DNA from: Streptomyces malaysiense
GTDB taxonomy: Bacteria; Actinomycetota; Actinomycetes; Streptomycetales; Streptomycetaceae
Direction: 5' to 3'
NCBI RefSeq assembly: GCF_000980885.2
Contig: NZ_LBDA02000016.1
Coordinates: 124,001-188,000, forward strand
DNA: 64,000 bases
Shown one piece after another: positions 45,731-54,711 of this stretch. Both the position numbers and the translations under genes were made by a program. Each line of letters opens with the position of its first letter. Positions within the stretch are counted from its first letter, which is position 1. The notes under the pieces were generated by a model, which saw nothing but the letters and a program-made list of their open reading frames with translations, searched no databases and was not told the origin of the DNA.

Positions 45731-47076
45731 GAGCGCCGTTCCGCGTCGTCGAGGGCTTTCGCGACGGCGCTGGTGAACACCTCGCCCAGCTTCACGGGAA
45801 CCGCGTTGCCCAGCTGCCTCATGCGTTCACCACGCGGGCCCGCCATGCTCCAGTCATCGCCGAATGTCATGACCCGGGCAGTCTCGCGCACGGTCATGTA
45901 GCGGTGCTCGGGGCGCAACTGGCCGGTCTTATCGTCACGCACCAAGTTGTCGAGCTGCATGACCGACTCGCCACCTGGCACACCGTGCACCCCGGCCTTG
46001 ACGGTCTTGGCCGGTCGGTCGAGTTCGTTGGGCGTGTGCCCGTCGTAGATCCTGGCTCCGGGCCACCCGATGTGGTCGGGGAATCCGCCCTGTTCCGTCG
46101 TCTTGTCCAACATGCTGGTGTTGATCTTGGGGAGTCCCATTACCGCGTCTCGAAGGGTGAGCCATGGCTGGAGCTCCTCATCCCCGCTCTCGAACGACAG
46201 CTGCTCATTCGCGTAGCGCGAGGTCACCAGATCGATGACGCGCTTCGGGATCTTGGCGCCCGCCTGCTTGTGGCGGTCCCAGTAGGAGCCTTCGAGGATC
46301 GTCCGCGCGAGGGCCGCATGGGAGTGGGTGCGCGCGACAGCGCGCTTGACCAGATCCGGGTCCACGCCCAGGTCAGCGCGGAACGCCAGGAGGATCACCC
46401 GGTTACGGATCTGCGGCACCCCGTAGTCGGCGGCGTTCACGGCATGTTGCGTGACCTCGTAGGTCTCCGCCGGATCGGTGTCCTTCGCGTCGAGCCGCTC
46501 CCGCAACGCGTGGTCGTGCTTCTGCCACGTGGCACCCTTTCGGCGCTTCACGAACGGAAGGGACAGCTCGCGCTTGATGTACTCGAAGTAGGGATTGAAG
46601 GACGGACGAAGGAGCCCCCGAACGTTCTCGCAGATGACGGCCTTGGGACGGATCTCACGAACCGCCCGGAACATCTCCGGGAACATGTTCCGCTCGTCCT
46701 CGTCACCCTTCGCGATTCCACCAAGGCTGAACGGCTGGCATGGTGGCCCGCCGGCCAGAAGGTCGACATCTCGATCCCTGAGGAAGCGCATGTCCAACCC
46801 TCGGACGTCGCCGGTGACCAGGGGAGGGTACAGGGGCCGCTCAATGGTGCCCCCGGCTTCGAGGCCCTCCGCGCGTTGCTCATCGATCTGGTCCAGCCAC
46901 TTGGCCAGCACATCGGAATCGACGTCCGCCGGAAACGCCTCGAAGCGATTGCTCTCGAGTGTCTCGCACGCCCTCTTCGCGAACTCGTTCAGCAGCAGGT
47001 GCCGGAAGCCGGTGTTCGTGCTGGCTTGGACCAGCCCGCCCCCGCCCGCGAAGAGCTCCACCGACGTCCGTTGCAT
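45727..47076 (-). CDS. DNA (cytosine-5)-methyltransferase
   Basis: A 449-residue C5 methylase with motif I (VELFAGGGGLVQ), IV (LAGGPPCQPFSLGG with the catalytic Cys), VI (ICENVRGLLRP), VIII (QIRNRVILLAF), and IX/X (MTVRETARVMTF ... RQLGNAVPVKL). The target recognition region lies around residues 230-340. It heads a minus-strand series with vsr. The first gene of the former restriction pair may be the broken GIY-YIG nuclease on the other side. Confidence 0.95.
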   Translation of the reverse strand: MQRTSVELFAGGGGLVQASTNTGFRHLLLNEFAKRACETLESNRFEAFPADVDSDVLAKWLDQIDEQRAEGLEAGGTIERPLYPPLVTGDVRGLDMRFLRDRDVDLLAGGPPCQPFSLGGIAKGDEDERNMFPEMFRAVREIRPKAVICENVRGLLRPSFNPYFEYIKRELSLPFVKRRKGATWQKHDHALRERLDAKDTDPAETYEVTQHAVNAADYGVPQIRNRVILLAFRADLGVDPDLVKRAVARTHSHAALARTILEGSYWDRHKQAGAKIPKRVIDLVTSRYANEQLSFESGDEELQPWLTLRDAVMGLPKINTSMLDKTTEQGGFPDHIGWPGARIYDGHTPNELDRPAKTVKAGVHGVPGGESVMQLDNLVRDDKTGQLRPEHRYMTVRETARVMTFGDDWSMAGPRGERMRQLGNAVPVKLGEVFTSAVAKALDDAERRS

Positions 47077-47237
47077 TTTTCACTCCTAGCAGTTCAGTGC
47101 AGCCAGAACCATACCGCGGAGTAGCGCTTATTTGCGACCCATGAGCCGCAGAAACTCGTGTGAGGTCGTACGCTCCATAGCGGCAAGCACGGGGAGGGCG
47201 ACGGGGGCCATGACGGCGTCAGCAGGGGGCCGCAGGA

Positions 47238-47440
47238 GTCGACATTCCACCGAAGCTTCACTCGAAGGCACTCGACGTTCAGCTCGCGGCGGATCTCGCC
47301 AAGCTGACCAGAGCCCCTTGAGCGACGTGAGCATCAAGCAGCTGTTGCAGCGCCCCGGTGTCTACCAGCCCTACCTGCACGACGATTTCGTCTACGTGGG
47401 GAAAGCCGAGAAGTCCCCGCCGATGCGACTTCGACAGATG
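47238..47440 (+). pseudogene. GIY-YIG nuclease fragment (Eco29kI-like)
   Basis: In two frames the plus strand encodes LDVQLAADLAKLTRAP and then SIKQLLQRPGVYQPYLHDDFVYVGKAEKSPPMRLRQ, which carries the GVY...VYVGKA core and the following Arg of GIY-YIG endonucleases in Eco29kI-like restriction enzymes. A one-base shift near 47316 breaks the frame, and the reading is lost after about 47440. It is divergent from the methylase gene, as a restriction partner would be. The rest of the 478-base gap (47077-47554) shows nothing else. Confidence 0.6.
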
Positions 47441-47554
47441 GCATCACCTCCGCTCCAGGGGCGGTTTCCACCTCGACTGGGCACCGGCGGTTGGCGGCGC
47501 AGCCGCCGGGACCGTGTTCCGGGCGCTCCGGCGGAGCCATCCCGGATCTTGCCC

Positions 47555-48736
47555 TTACACGAGCGACCTTCGCACCGCGTCGACCAGAGATGCCGCGCGG
47601 GCGTCGTCCGTGCCCCCAATGATGTTGTTCATCGCGTACCCAAAGGCAACACCGTGCTCCGGATCGGCGAAGGCGAGCGACCCTCCTCGGCCGGTGTGGC
47701 CGAAAGAGCTTGGCCCGATCATCGGGTTGCTCTCGGTGGGCAGCATGTACCCGGCGCTGAAGCGGCTGGGGATCAGCATGACCTGGTCCTTCCCGCTGGC
47801 CTGCTCCTCGGTCGCTGACGCCAGGGCGTCCGGGGAGAGCAGGCGCACGCCGTCCACCTCGCCGATCAGCGCGGCGTACATGCGGGCAAGAGCGCGTGCG
47901 GTGCCGATGCCGTTGGAGGCCGGGAGCTCCGCAGCCTGCACCTCCGGTGAGTCGAAGTCGATCTCGGGCGGGTCGGTGACGGCGTATGCCCTGTTGCTGA
48001 ATGAGTTCGGGTCCCGCCAAGCGGCGACCTGCTCGCGGAGTTCCTCGGGGACCGACTCGGTGGGCAGGGTGGTGAGGTCGACGTCCGGCCGCTGGTACAC
48101 CATGCGGCTGACTCGGTCGCGTTCGCCGGCGGGCAGGCCGATAAAGAAATCCAAGCCCAGTGGGGCAGCGATCTCGTCGGCGAAGAAGCGGCCGGGTGAG
48201 CGGCCGGACACCCGGCGGATGACCTCGCCGACCAGCCAGCCCCAGGTCCGCCCGTGGTAGCCGTGTGCTGTGCCCGGAGTCCAGAGGGGGCGTTGAAAGG
48301 CCAGTGCTGCTGCCATCGGGTGCCAGGCCAGCGCCTCCTTCAACGGCACCGGCTGATCCAGCGCGACCAGGCCGGCCTGGTGGGACAGGAGCCAGCGCAC
48401 TGGGATGTCCGCCTTGCCGTTCGCGGCGAACTCCGGCCAGTACTTCGAGACGGGCGCGTCCAGGTCGAGCTCTCCGCGCTCGACCAGCATGTGCGCCATG
48501 GTCGCGGTCGCGCCTTTGGTCGCCGAGTAGACCAGTTGCAGCGTGTCCCGCGTCCAGGGACGCCCGGTTTCGGCAACGGCCACGCCGCCCCACAGGTCGA
48601 CCACCGGTCGGCCGTTCCGGTACACGCACACCGCCGAGCCGAGGTCGCCGTGCCGGGTAAAGTTTTCCGTGAACGCCGCCCGTACCGGCTCGAACCCGGA
48701 TGCCACCTCACCGTAGATCATCGTCATGTCGGCCAT
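47555..48736 (-). CDS. Serine beta-lactamase-like hydrolase (class C/esterase type)
   Basis: A 393-residue protein with the SxxK nucleophile in VYSATKGATATMAH, a YxN-like YHGRTWGWLVGEVI segment, and a late HTGRGGSLAFADP motif where class C enzymes have KTG. This is the EstB/LACTB-type group; most members are esterases rather than antibiotic-degrading enzymes. No signal peptide is seen. It is separate from the methylase operon but on the same strand. Confidence 0.9.
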   Translation of the reverse strand: MADMTMIYGEVASGFEPVRAAFTENFTRHGDLGSAVCVYRNGRPVVDLWGGVAVAETGRPWTRDTLQLVYSATKGATATMAHMLVERGELDLDAPVSKYWPEFAANGKADIPVRWLLSHQAGLVALDQPVPLKEALAWHPMAAALAFQRPLWTPGTAHGYHGRTWGWLVGEVIRRVSGRSPGRFFADEIAAPLGLDFFIGLPAGERDRVSRMVYQRPDVDLTTLPTESVPEELREQVAAWRDPNSFSNRAYAVTDPPEIDFDSPEVQAAELPASNGIGTARALARMYAALIGEVDGVRLLSPDALASATEEQASGKDQVMLIPSRFSAGYMLPTESNPMIGPSSFGHTGRGGSLAFADPEHGVAFGYAMNNIIGGTDDARAASLVDAVRRSLV

Positions 48737-48799
48737 CCTGGCAGTCTTGCAGCCCTCTTCACGGAGACGGGCTCGTCCCCGGTGGTCAGACGGTCGACG

Positions 48800-50143
48800 T
48801 CAAACGGCGACGGACAGTTCCTGCAGGCGCTCCCTGAACTCGCGGACGGAGGGAATGGACTTGTGCGGCTCCAGCCGTGTGGAGAACTCCTTGAGGCGGT
48901 TCAGGGCCCGAATGGAGCTGACGCTGTCCTCCAGAAGTTCGGCGCCGTAGTTCGCGGCGTCCAACGCACCCTCCAGGTCATCGCCCGCGAGCCGCGCCTC
49001 GGCCAGACGGCTTGACCGCACGGCCTTGTCCCGGGGGGCGGCTCTCGTCACGGAAGTCTCCAGGGAACTGGTCGCGCGTTCCACCTGCCCCGAGCGCAAC
49101 AGGACCTTCCCCTCGGTCGACCGTAGTTGTGCCTCGCCGAACCAGTCGAGCCAGTCAGGGTTGTCGTCCGTCACCTGGCGCTCCCACAAGGAGGTGGCAC
49201 GGTTGAGAGCCGTGCCAGCCTCGCGGTGGTCGCCATCGCGTGAGAGGGCCTCTGCCTTGTGCAGGTAGAGGAATGACTGGGTGCAGAGCGACAGAGAGCG
49301 TGGCGCGTTGTCGATGGCGGTCGAGATGAGGTCGACACGCTCGGCGGTGCGCCCCGCCTCGGAGACGTGCACCCCCATCTCCGCGAGGATGAAGGCGCCG
49401 AAGGCGTCGTCGCCGGCGGTGCGGGCGCTGCGCAGGGCACCGACGTAATAGCGCTGGCCTGCGGATCGTAGGCCAGCGTCGTAGGCCATCCATCCGGTCA
49501 GGTGCGACACGCGTGCCGCGAGCGCGTACAGCCGGAGCCTGACTTTGTCGGTGTAGCGGCCACCGCCGAGGAGACCGGTGACCAGAGCCAGGTCGCCTCG
49601 GGCCTGTTCCAGTAGTCGAGCACCGCCAAGCTGGTCGTCGAGCGTGCGGAGGGTGCTGATGCGTTGCTCGATCGTCGAAACCATCGTATCCGTGACCCGG
49701 TCGCCGTTGAGCGCCGCGGCCATGGCGGAGGGCGCGTCCACCCAGCTCGCCGCGAGACCGGTCAGGGCGGCTCCTGTGATGGTGAGGAAGCCTCTGCGGT
49801 CCATCCGTCCACTCCCCACCAGATCGGACAATGCCTCGACGGTACCGGCCTCTGTCCACGGAGCGGTGAGTCCAGTCACCTCCCAGACGGGAAGCCAGCG
49901 GGGCCATCCCTCCGCACGCGCCTGCTCGTATGGGACGCCCAGCAGGTCGGCGAGGACACGCTGGGCGTCCGCGTCCGGCTCCTGGCCCTGTGCCCACTTC
50001 CATACAGTCGTCCGGTTGGTCGCGAGCGCGATCCCGAGCTTCCTCCCGTGGTCTTGCATGAGCCGGGCGAACTCGGCCTTGCCCCATCCTCGCGTCTGGA
50101 GGAGGAAGGTCAGCGGGTGGACTGCTAACGGCTCGGTAGGCAC
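48800..50143 (-). CDS. XRE-type regulator with TPR-like C-terminal region
   Basis: A 447-residue protein. N-terminal HTH (GWGKAEFARLMQDHGRKLGIALATNRTTVWKWAQGQEPDADAQRVLADLLG), then a Tat-like stretch (MDRRGFLTITGAALTGLAASW) and a helical-repeat region with TPR character to the end. Streptomyces has many such proteins; they often sense small signals. It is divergent from an ATPase gene, and the 253-base gap between them should hold a shared control region. AGGAG lies before the GTG start. Confidence 0.88.
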   Translation of the reverse strand: MPTEPLAVHPLTFLLQTRGWGKAEFARLMQDHGRKLGIALATNRTTVWKWAQGQEPDADAQRVLADLLGVPYEQARAEGWPRWLPVWEVTGLTAPWTEAGTVEALSDLVGSGRMDRRGFLTITGAALTGLAASWVDAPSAMAAALNGDRVTDTMVSTIEQRISTLRTLDDQLGGARLLEQARGDLALVTGLLGGGRYTDKVRLRLYALAARVSHLTGWMAYDAGLRSAGQRYYVGALRSARTAGDDAFGAFILAEMGVHVSEAGRTAERVDLISTAIDNAPRSLSLCTQSFLYLHKAEALSRDGDHREAGTALNRATSLWERQVTDDNPDWLDWFGEAQLRSTEGKVLLRSGQVERATSSLETSVTRAAPRDKAVRSSRLAEARLAGDDLEGALDAANYGAELLEDSVSSIRALNRLKEFSTRLEPHKSIPSVREFRERLQELSVAV

Positions 50144-50396
50144 GTCATCACTCCTGTCGTCCGCTCAAGACGTAGTTGGAAGGCTACTTCGCGTGCCCGA
50201 GTTCGGGGAGGGCGTCCCCAGGAGAAACCCCCTAGAAACGTTCCGGTGCACCAGGGCACCGCCGTTGACTGAGTATCAGCCGCCGGCGAGCGAGTTCAGT
50301 TGAACGCTCGCGGAGCGGCTCCTCAGATCGGCGGCTTCATTCCTGTGCCCCCCGTCGGGGATGAAGCCGCTCTCCAGTTCTTCGGAGGCGTCCGAC

Positions 50397-50891
50397 ATGC
50401 CCAAGCTCGTCCATCGGTTCGTCCTCGCGGGTATCGAATCCGAGGTGCCCCCGGCTCGGCGCGAGATCGTCGACAAGGTACGCGCATGGGGTGTGCCGCT
50501 GGAGGAGGAGACTGCCGACGCCATCCGACTCGTCGCCTCGGAGCTCATCACCAACGCCGTGGTCCACGGGGCGGGGCCGATCACCGTCACCCTGTTCAAC
50601 CGGCCCGGTCGCTTGGTGATCGATGTCCTGGACGGCGACCCGTCGGTTCCGCGGACACGGGGTGCCCAACCGGACGACGAGAACGGGCGCGGCTTGGCGT
50701 TGGTCCGACTGCTCTCGGCGCGCTGTGCCTGGGAGCCCGCCGGCGCCGGTAAGCGGGTATGGGCCGAGATGGCGATGCCCATGGCGGTGGAGACGAGCAC
50801 GGCTGCCGCTGGACCGCGTGGCTTATTCGCGATGTGGGCCAAGCACCGGGATGGTGTCGAGCCCAAGTCGCTGACAATGGCGGTCGCCTGA
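50397..50891 (+). CDS. SpoIIAB/RsbW-like ATP-binding protein
   Basis: A 164-residue GHKL ATPase of the anti-sigma kinase type: ADAIRLVASELITNAVVHGAG (N box), VIDVLDGDPSVP (G1) and NGRGLALVRLLSARCAWEP (G2). GGAGG precedes the ATG at 50397. In Streptomyces these proteins often accompany XRE regulators, as here. The stop overlaps the next start (TGATG). Confidence 0.92.
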   Translation: MPKLVHRFVLAGIESEVPPARREIVDKVRAWGVPLEEETADAIRLVASELITNAVVHGAGPITVTLFNRPGRLVIDVLDGDPSVPRTRGAQPDDENGRGLALVRLLSARCAWEPAGAGKRVWAEMAMPMAVETSTAAAGPRGLFAMWAKHRDGVEPKSLTMAVA

Positions 50892-51223
50892 TGGGGAGGC
50901 ACGCAGTAGGAGCGGCTCTGTCTCCGGAGCGCGATGTGGTCTTCCGCCCCACCCGCCGCGACATCGACCCAGTCACCGGCGAGCCGACGGCCTATGCGCT
51001 GTGGGACAGGCATGAGTGGCAGGCGCATGGTGAGTGCTGGCTGTGGTGCGGCCGTGAAGACGTCGAGGTGACGTGGATCGGGCCCGTCCGGTCGAGCGGC
51101 ATGCACGCGGCTCTCTTCGCATGCCGCGCGTGCCTGTACGAACTGGACCAGCGCGTCCTGGAGGCCAACATGCGCCAGGACGCGGCCGTTCTGCCGATGA
51201 GCGGCCGGTCCATGCCGCCGTAG
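50891..51223 (+). CDS. Small Cys/Trp-rich protein of unknown function
   Basis: A 110-residue protein with HEWQAHGECWLWCGREDVEVTWIGP and ACRACLYELDQRVLEANMRQ. Four Cys residues, two of them in a CRAC pair, could bind a metal. It is translationally coupled to the ATPase gene before it. Family not recognised; a regulatory role next to the ATPase is likely. Confidence 0.7.
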   Translation: MGRHAVGAALSPERDVVFRPTRRDIDPVTGEPTAYALWDRHEWQAHGECWLWCGREDVEVTWIGPVRSSGMHAALFACRACLYELDQRVLEANMRQDAAVLPMSGRSMPP

Positions 51224-51259
51224 GCACGGAGCTGCGGCTCACTGGGCCGCCCAATGACC

Positions 51260-51330
51260 GCCGCCTCACGGAAATCCATCTCTCCCACGGCCGTGAGGCG
51301 GCCATGACCCCCCGCCGGGACCCCGGCGGG
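51260..51330 (+). terminator. Two hairpins before the small peptide gene
   Basis: A 12-bp perfect stem GCCGCCTCACGG / CCGTGAGGCGGC (51260-51302, loop 19) is followed by CCCGCCGG / CCGGCGGG (51311-51330, loop GACC). They end the regulator transcript or shape the leader of the peptide gene, whose ribosome-binding site starts 11 bases later. Confidence 0.6.
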
Positions 51331-51355
51331 AGACCCGAAAAGGAAGGAGCACGAG

Positions 51356-51523
51356 GTGGAAGAGCGCACGGTACCGCCTCCGGCCCGTAGCAGCCTGCTG
51401 ATGGCGGTCGAGGAGCTGACCGCCGTCCACGACCGGTACGACAGCCTCCGGTCCGACAACGCCGGAAGCTCCGGCGACGCGCCGTGGCCGGGCGGCGACG
51501 GCAACCTGCACGACAGCGAGTAG
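51356..51523 (+). CDS. Short peptide, possible RiPP precursor
   Basis: A 55-residue frame, VEERTVPPPARSSLL at the start, a helix-forming acidic middle (MAVEELTAVHDRYDSL) and a Gly/Asp/Trp/His-rich end (GDAPWPGGDGNLHDSE). A very good ribosome-binding site (AAGGAAGGAG) lies before the GTG. It sits 89 bases before a JmjC/cupin oxygenase gene. A leader-like helix followed by a small-residue core is what one expects of a ribosomal peptide precursor. No known RiPP family matches. Confidence 0.6.
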   Translation: MEERTVPPPARSSLLMAVEELTAVHDRYDSLRSDNAGSSGDAPWPGGDGNLHDSE

Positions 51524-51612
51524 GCACGCACCAAGCGGCTGGGGTCGGCACGACTGCTCGTGTCGGCCCCGCCGTGTCCGCATCAGGTGACCACCCTCTT
51601 GGAGGCACAGCG

Positions 51613-52809
51613 ATGGAACATCAGTTGATCAGTGCGATCGAGACGGCACTCGGGTGGAGCGGAGCCGAGGAGCTGGGCAAGGGCTTCGCGCGGGGCGGTC
51701 TGGACGACCCCGCGCTCCTCTCCCGCCTCCTGACGCCCAACCGGCTGCTCGACATCGCTATGCGCAGGAGCCTGAACCGCCCGCAGTTCCGGTGCTTCCA
51801 GAAAGGTGTGGAGGTGCACCCGGCCGTCTACTACACAGACAGCGTCAGCCCTCGGGGCCAGAGCATCCCCATGGTCAACATGCGCAGCCTCGGGAACCTC
51901 CTTCGAGAAGGCGCGACGCTCATCCTCGACCAGGCCAACGTCTTCGACCCGACGATGGAGGTCGCGTGCCGAGCGTTGCAGTGGTGGTCCCATGAGCGCG
52001 TGCAGGTCAACGCATACCTGACGACGAACGACGCCGCCGGCTTCCCCCTGCACTGGGACGATCACGACGTCGTGATCGTGCAGCTCGCGGGCGAGAAGGA
52101 GTGGGAGGTGCGCGCGGCTTCCCGCAAGGTCCCCATGTACCGGGACTCCGACCCCAACAACACCCCGAGCGACGAGATCATCTGGTCCGGCGTGATGAGG
52201 ACCGGCGACGTCATGCACATCCCCCGAGGCCACTGGCACCAGGCGACCCGGACCGGCAGCGGCTCGGGGAAGAGCCTCCACGTCACGTTCGGCATCACCA
52301 AACGCACCGGCGCCAGCTGGCTCACCTGGCTTGCAGACTGGTGCCGCGAGCGCGAGATCTTCAGGCACGATCTGGACCGCTGGCACGTTCTCGACAGCGC
52401 GGCTCTGACCGAGGCCGCCACGGCACTGCTCGGCGAGCGCTCCCCGGCCGACTACCTGGCCGCGTACGAGCAGGACACGACCCTGCCTCGGCATGTGCCG
52501 TTCCTCGACATCCTCGGGCCGCTCGACGCCGTGGTGTGCACCACTCACTTCCCTCCCCGGATCCAGGAGAGCGGAGAGACCGTCGATGTCCTGGCCTCGG
52601 GGAAGAAGCTGACCCTCGCGGCCAAGGCCCTGCCGGCGCTGCGTCTGCTCCTGAGCGGTAGGCCGGTCGTGCTGGAACAGGCTGCGGCCGTCGTCGGGGC
52701 CGAGGTGGCAGAGGTCGCCGAGATCCTGGTGGAGGAGGAGATGTGCGCGGTACTGACCCCCGAGTTGTCCTCGGGCTACACCGGTCTCGTCACGAACGCC
52801 GGCTCCTGA
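51613..52809 (+). CDS. JmjC/cupin-type 2-oxoglutarate oxygenase
   Basis: A 398-residue protein. The iron site is visible as HWDDHDVVIVQLAGEKEW (HxD) and IPRGHWHQATRTG (distal His), the pattern of ribosomal-oxygenase-like JmjC hydroxylases (YcfD/ROX). The C-terminal part after about residue 280 has a winged-helix character. Such enzymes hydroxylate Arg, His, Asp or Asn in proteins and peptides. GGAGG precedes the ATG. The preceding small peptide is the obvious substrate candidate. Confidence 0.88.
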   Translation: MEHQLISAIETALGWSGAEELGKGFARGGLDDPALLSRLLTPNRLLDIAMRRSLNRPQFRCFQKGVEVHPAVYYTDSVSPRGQSIPMVNMRSLGNLLREGATLILDQANVFDPTMEVACRALQWWSHERVQVNAYLTTNDAAGFPLHWDDHDVVIVQLAGEKEWEVRAASRKVPMYRDSDPNNTPSDEIIWSGVMRTGDVMHIPRGHWHQATRTGSGSGKSLHVTFGITKRTGASWLTWLADWCREREIFRHDLDRWHVLDSAALTEAATALLGERSPADYLAAYEQDTTLPRHVPFLDILGPLDAVVCTTHFPPRIQESGETVDVLASGKKLTLAAKALPALRLLLSGRPVVLEQAAAVVGAEVAEVAEILVEEEMCAVLTPELSSGYTGLVTNAGS

Positions 52810-53600
52810 CCGCGGCGCTGGATCTGGGCGTCACCACGCTCGACACCAGCACCAACTACCTCGGCTTCCGCTCGCACCAGGTCCTGGCTCGGACAGCCGG
52901 TGATCTGTTGCCGAAGTTCACGGTCTCCACGAAGGTCGGCTACTTCCCGGCGGCCGACGGGGCGGTGCACTCCCTGGCTCCCACGCGGCTGACCTCGGCC
53001 GTGGAAAAGGCGGCCAAGGACCTCGGGCGGGAGCCGGACATGGTGTTCCTGCACAACCCGGAACACTCACTGCGGAAAGCCGTCCCGCACCACAGGGATC
53101 TGCTTGCAGCGGCGTGCGCCGTCCTGGATGACGCCAAGGAGAAGGGGCTGTGCGGCACCTGGGGGGTCGCGTCGTGGGATCCGTCCCCGCTGCTGAGCCT
53201 GGTCGACGTGACCGTGCCGAGGCCATCGGCGCTCATGGTGCGCGCCGGTTTGCTGGTCGGCGCCAGGACGCTGGACGCGGCGGACACCCTCATTGATGCG
53301 TGGAGTCTGGGTTGTGGCGAGGTCTGGGGGATGAGCCCCTTTGGGGGCAGCACGAGTGCCTCGGTGTGGGACAGGCTGGACCCGCGCCTTTTCCTCCAGG
53401 ACGGCGGTCGGCTCTCCCGTATCCAGGCAGCGTTCAGAGCCGCCTACCACCTCCCGCGGGTCGACTCGATCGCCGTGGGCACCGACGAGCCGGCCCACCT
53501 GGGGGAACTCGTCGGAGCCCTGGCGGGCCAGGTGGAGGAGCGGACCGTCCAGGAGTACCGGAAGCTCCTCCGTGACCGCTCGCGTGATCAGTCAGCCTGA
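52743..53600 (+). CDS. Aldo/keto reductase family protein
   Basis: A 285-residue TIM-barrel reductase: VVLGLHRSRHERRLLTAALDLGVTTLDTSTNYLGF, STKVGYF, PDMVFLHNPEHSL and SMAVGT-like DSIAVGTDEPAHL. The Asp and Lys of the tetrad are at TLDTSTNY and STKVGY. The GTG at 52743 has GGAGGAGGAG upstream and overlaps the oxygenase gene by 67 bases, so the two are coupled. It should use NADPH on a carbonyl or imine. Confidence 0.87.
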   Translation: MRGTDPRVVLGLHRSRHERRLLTAALDLGVTTLDTSTNYLGFRSHQVLARTAGDLLPKFTVSTKVGYFPAADGAVHSLAPTRLTSAVEKAAKDLGREPDMVFLHNPEHSLRKAVPHHRDLLAAACAVLDDAKEKGLCGTWGVASWDPSPLLSLVDVTVPRPSALMVRAGLLVGARTLDAADTLIDAWSLGCGEVWGMSPFGGSTSASVWDRLDPRLFLQDGGRLSRIQAAFRAAYHLPRVDSIAVGTDEPAHLGELVGALAGQVEERTVQEYRKLLRDRSRDQSA

Positions 53601-54445
53601 AGCTCCTCGATGACCTGCTCGGCCATGCGCCGCGCGCGCTCCAACCGAGGATCCTCCGGATGTGCGTACGGTCCGAGGATCTTCGAGCAGACGAAAAGCG
53701 TCATCAGCTTGCCGTCCCGACTCTCGAAGTCCCGCCTACGCTCATGCCGTACGCGATCGGCCAGAGACGGGACGGCAAGCGAGCTCGCCCACAGCGAGGC
53801 CGAGTCCAGACCCTGCGGGGCGTTACCCCAGTCCTCCCAGTCGAACAGACTGAACACCGGGGATGTGACGTTGGCCCAGTTCAGGTCGGCGTGAGCGGGC
53901 ACCCAGCGCTGGACCGTCGTATCGAAATCGCCGGGAAAGACGGCTTGGATGGCCTCGGTGACCGACGCCTGGGTGATGGTTTCGGTATCGGGTGTGGCGA
54001 CCCGCCTCGTCTGATGCTCTGCTAGCGCGTCCAGAGAGGCGTTCAACCGATCCCACCACTCGACAGAGAGTTCGGGGGCCTTACTCAGAATGGCGTTTCC
54101 GACCGGAGCGGCGGGAAGGAGGTCGGTTTCGTCGGCCCGCCACATCACCTGTTCGTTCGTGTCCCGCCAGACCAGGCACCCCCGCCAGGCCGGCTGGGCG
54201 ACGCCGTCCAAGCGGGCGGCGCACTCCGCGCCGTTCCACCCTTGATCGGTGATCTTGTCGAGCAAGCGTCGCTCGATGCGGACCCAGGTCTCGCGGTCGG
54301 TCCGTGCTCCTACGGACCGACGCTTGCGCACCACCGATTCCGGTAGGAAACGCACCTGCAGAGACCGGGCCACGCGATCCAGAACCTCGTCAACTGGCTG
54401 CGTGCGTAGGTCAACAGTCTGACTCGCGGAGACCGAGAGCGTCAT
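53588..54445 (-). CDS. APH-like phosphotransferase
   Basis: A 285-residue kinase-like protein. The catalytic and metal loops WVPAHADLNWANV and SLFDWEDWG correspond to the HGDxxxxN and DxD parts of aminoglycoside/choline-kinase-like enzymes, with Ala in place of Gly. The N-terminal lobe has RKRRSVGARTDRETWVRIE. It converges with the reductase gene, the stop codons overlapping by 13 bases. It may phosphorylate the cluster product or give self-resistance; this is inference. Confidence 0.82.
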   Translation of the reverse strand: MTLSVSASQTVDLRTQPVDEVLDRVARSLQVRFLPESVVRKRRSVGARTDRETWVRIERRLLDKITDQGWNGAECAARLDGVAQPAWRGCLVWRDTNEQVMWRADETDLLPAAPVGNAILSKAPELSVEWWDRLNASLDALAEHQTRRVATPDTETITQASVTEAIQAVFPGDFDTTVQRWVPAHADLNWANVTSPVFSLFDWEDWGNAPQGLDSASLWASSLAVPSLADRVRHERRRDFESRDGKLMTLFVCSKILGPYAHPEDPRLERARRMAEQVIEELQAD

Positions 54446-54711
54446 ACAGGCGACCGTAGCAGCGGAGCAGCGCGAGGTAGTCAAACACGAGAAACCAACC
54501 ACTACGTTCGGTTACACCCAGTACCTCACGGGAGGAGATCACATGAGCCTGTTCGCTGGGACCGCCAGCTACTACCGTGCGAGTTCCTGATCCGCTTCGG
54601 GCGGCGGAGCGGGAGGTGAGTGCGACAGCACGAGAGGTGCTTTGGAACAGGGGCAATCATGGACTCGCCAACATGCCCTGTCGAAGTCACCCGGTGCTTA
54701 GGATCGGCCTC

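Noticed and set aside
47555..48736. Antibiotic-resistance beta-lactamase
   Set aside because: The SxxK motif is present, but there is no signal peptide and the late motif is HTG, as in esterase-like members. A resistance role is not supported.
48800..50143. Tat signal peptide in the XRE regulator
   Set aside because: MDRRGFLTITGAALTGL looks like a Tat signal but lies about 110 residues inside the protein after an HTH domain, so it cannot act as one; related regulators show the same internal stretch.
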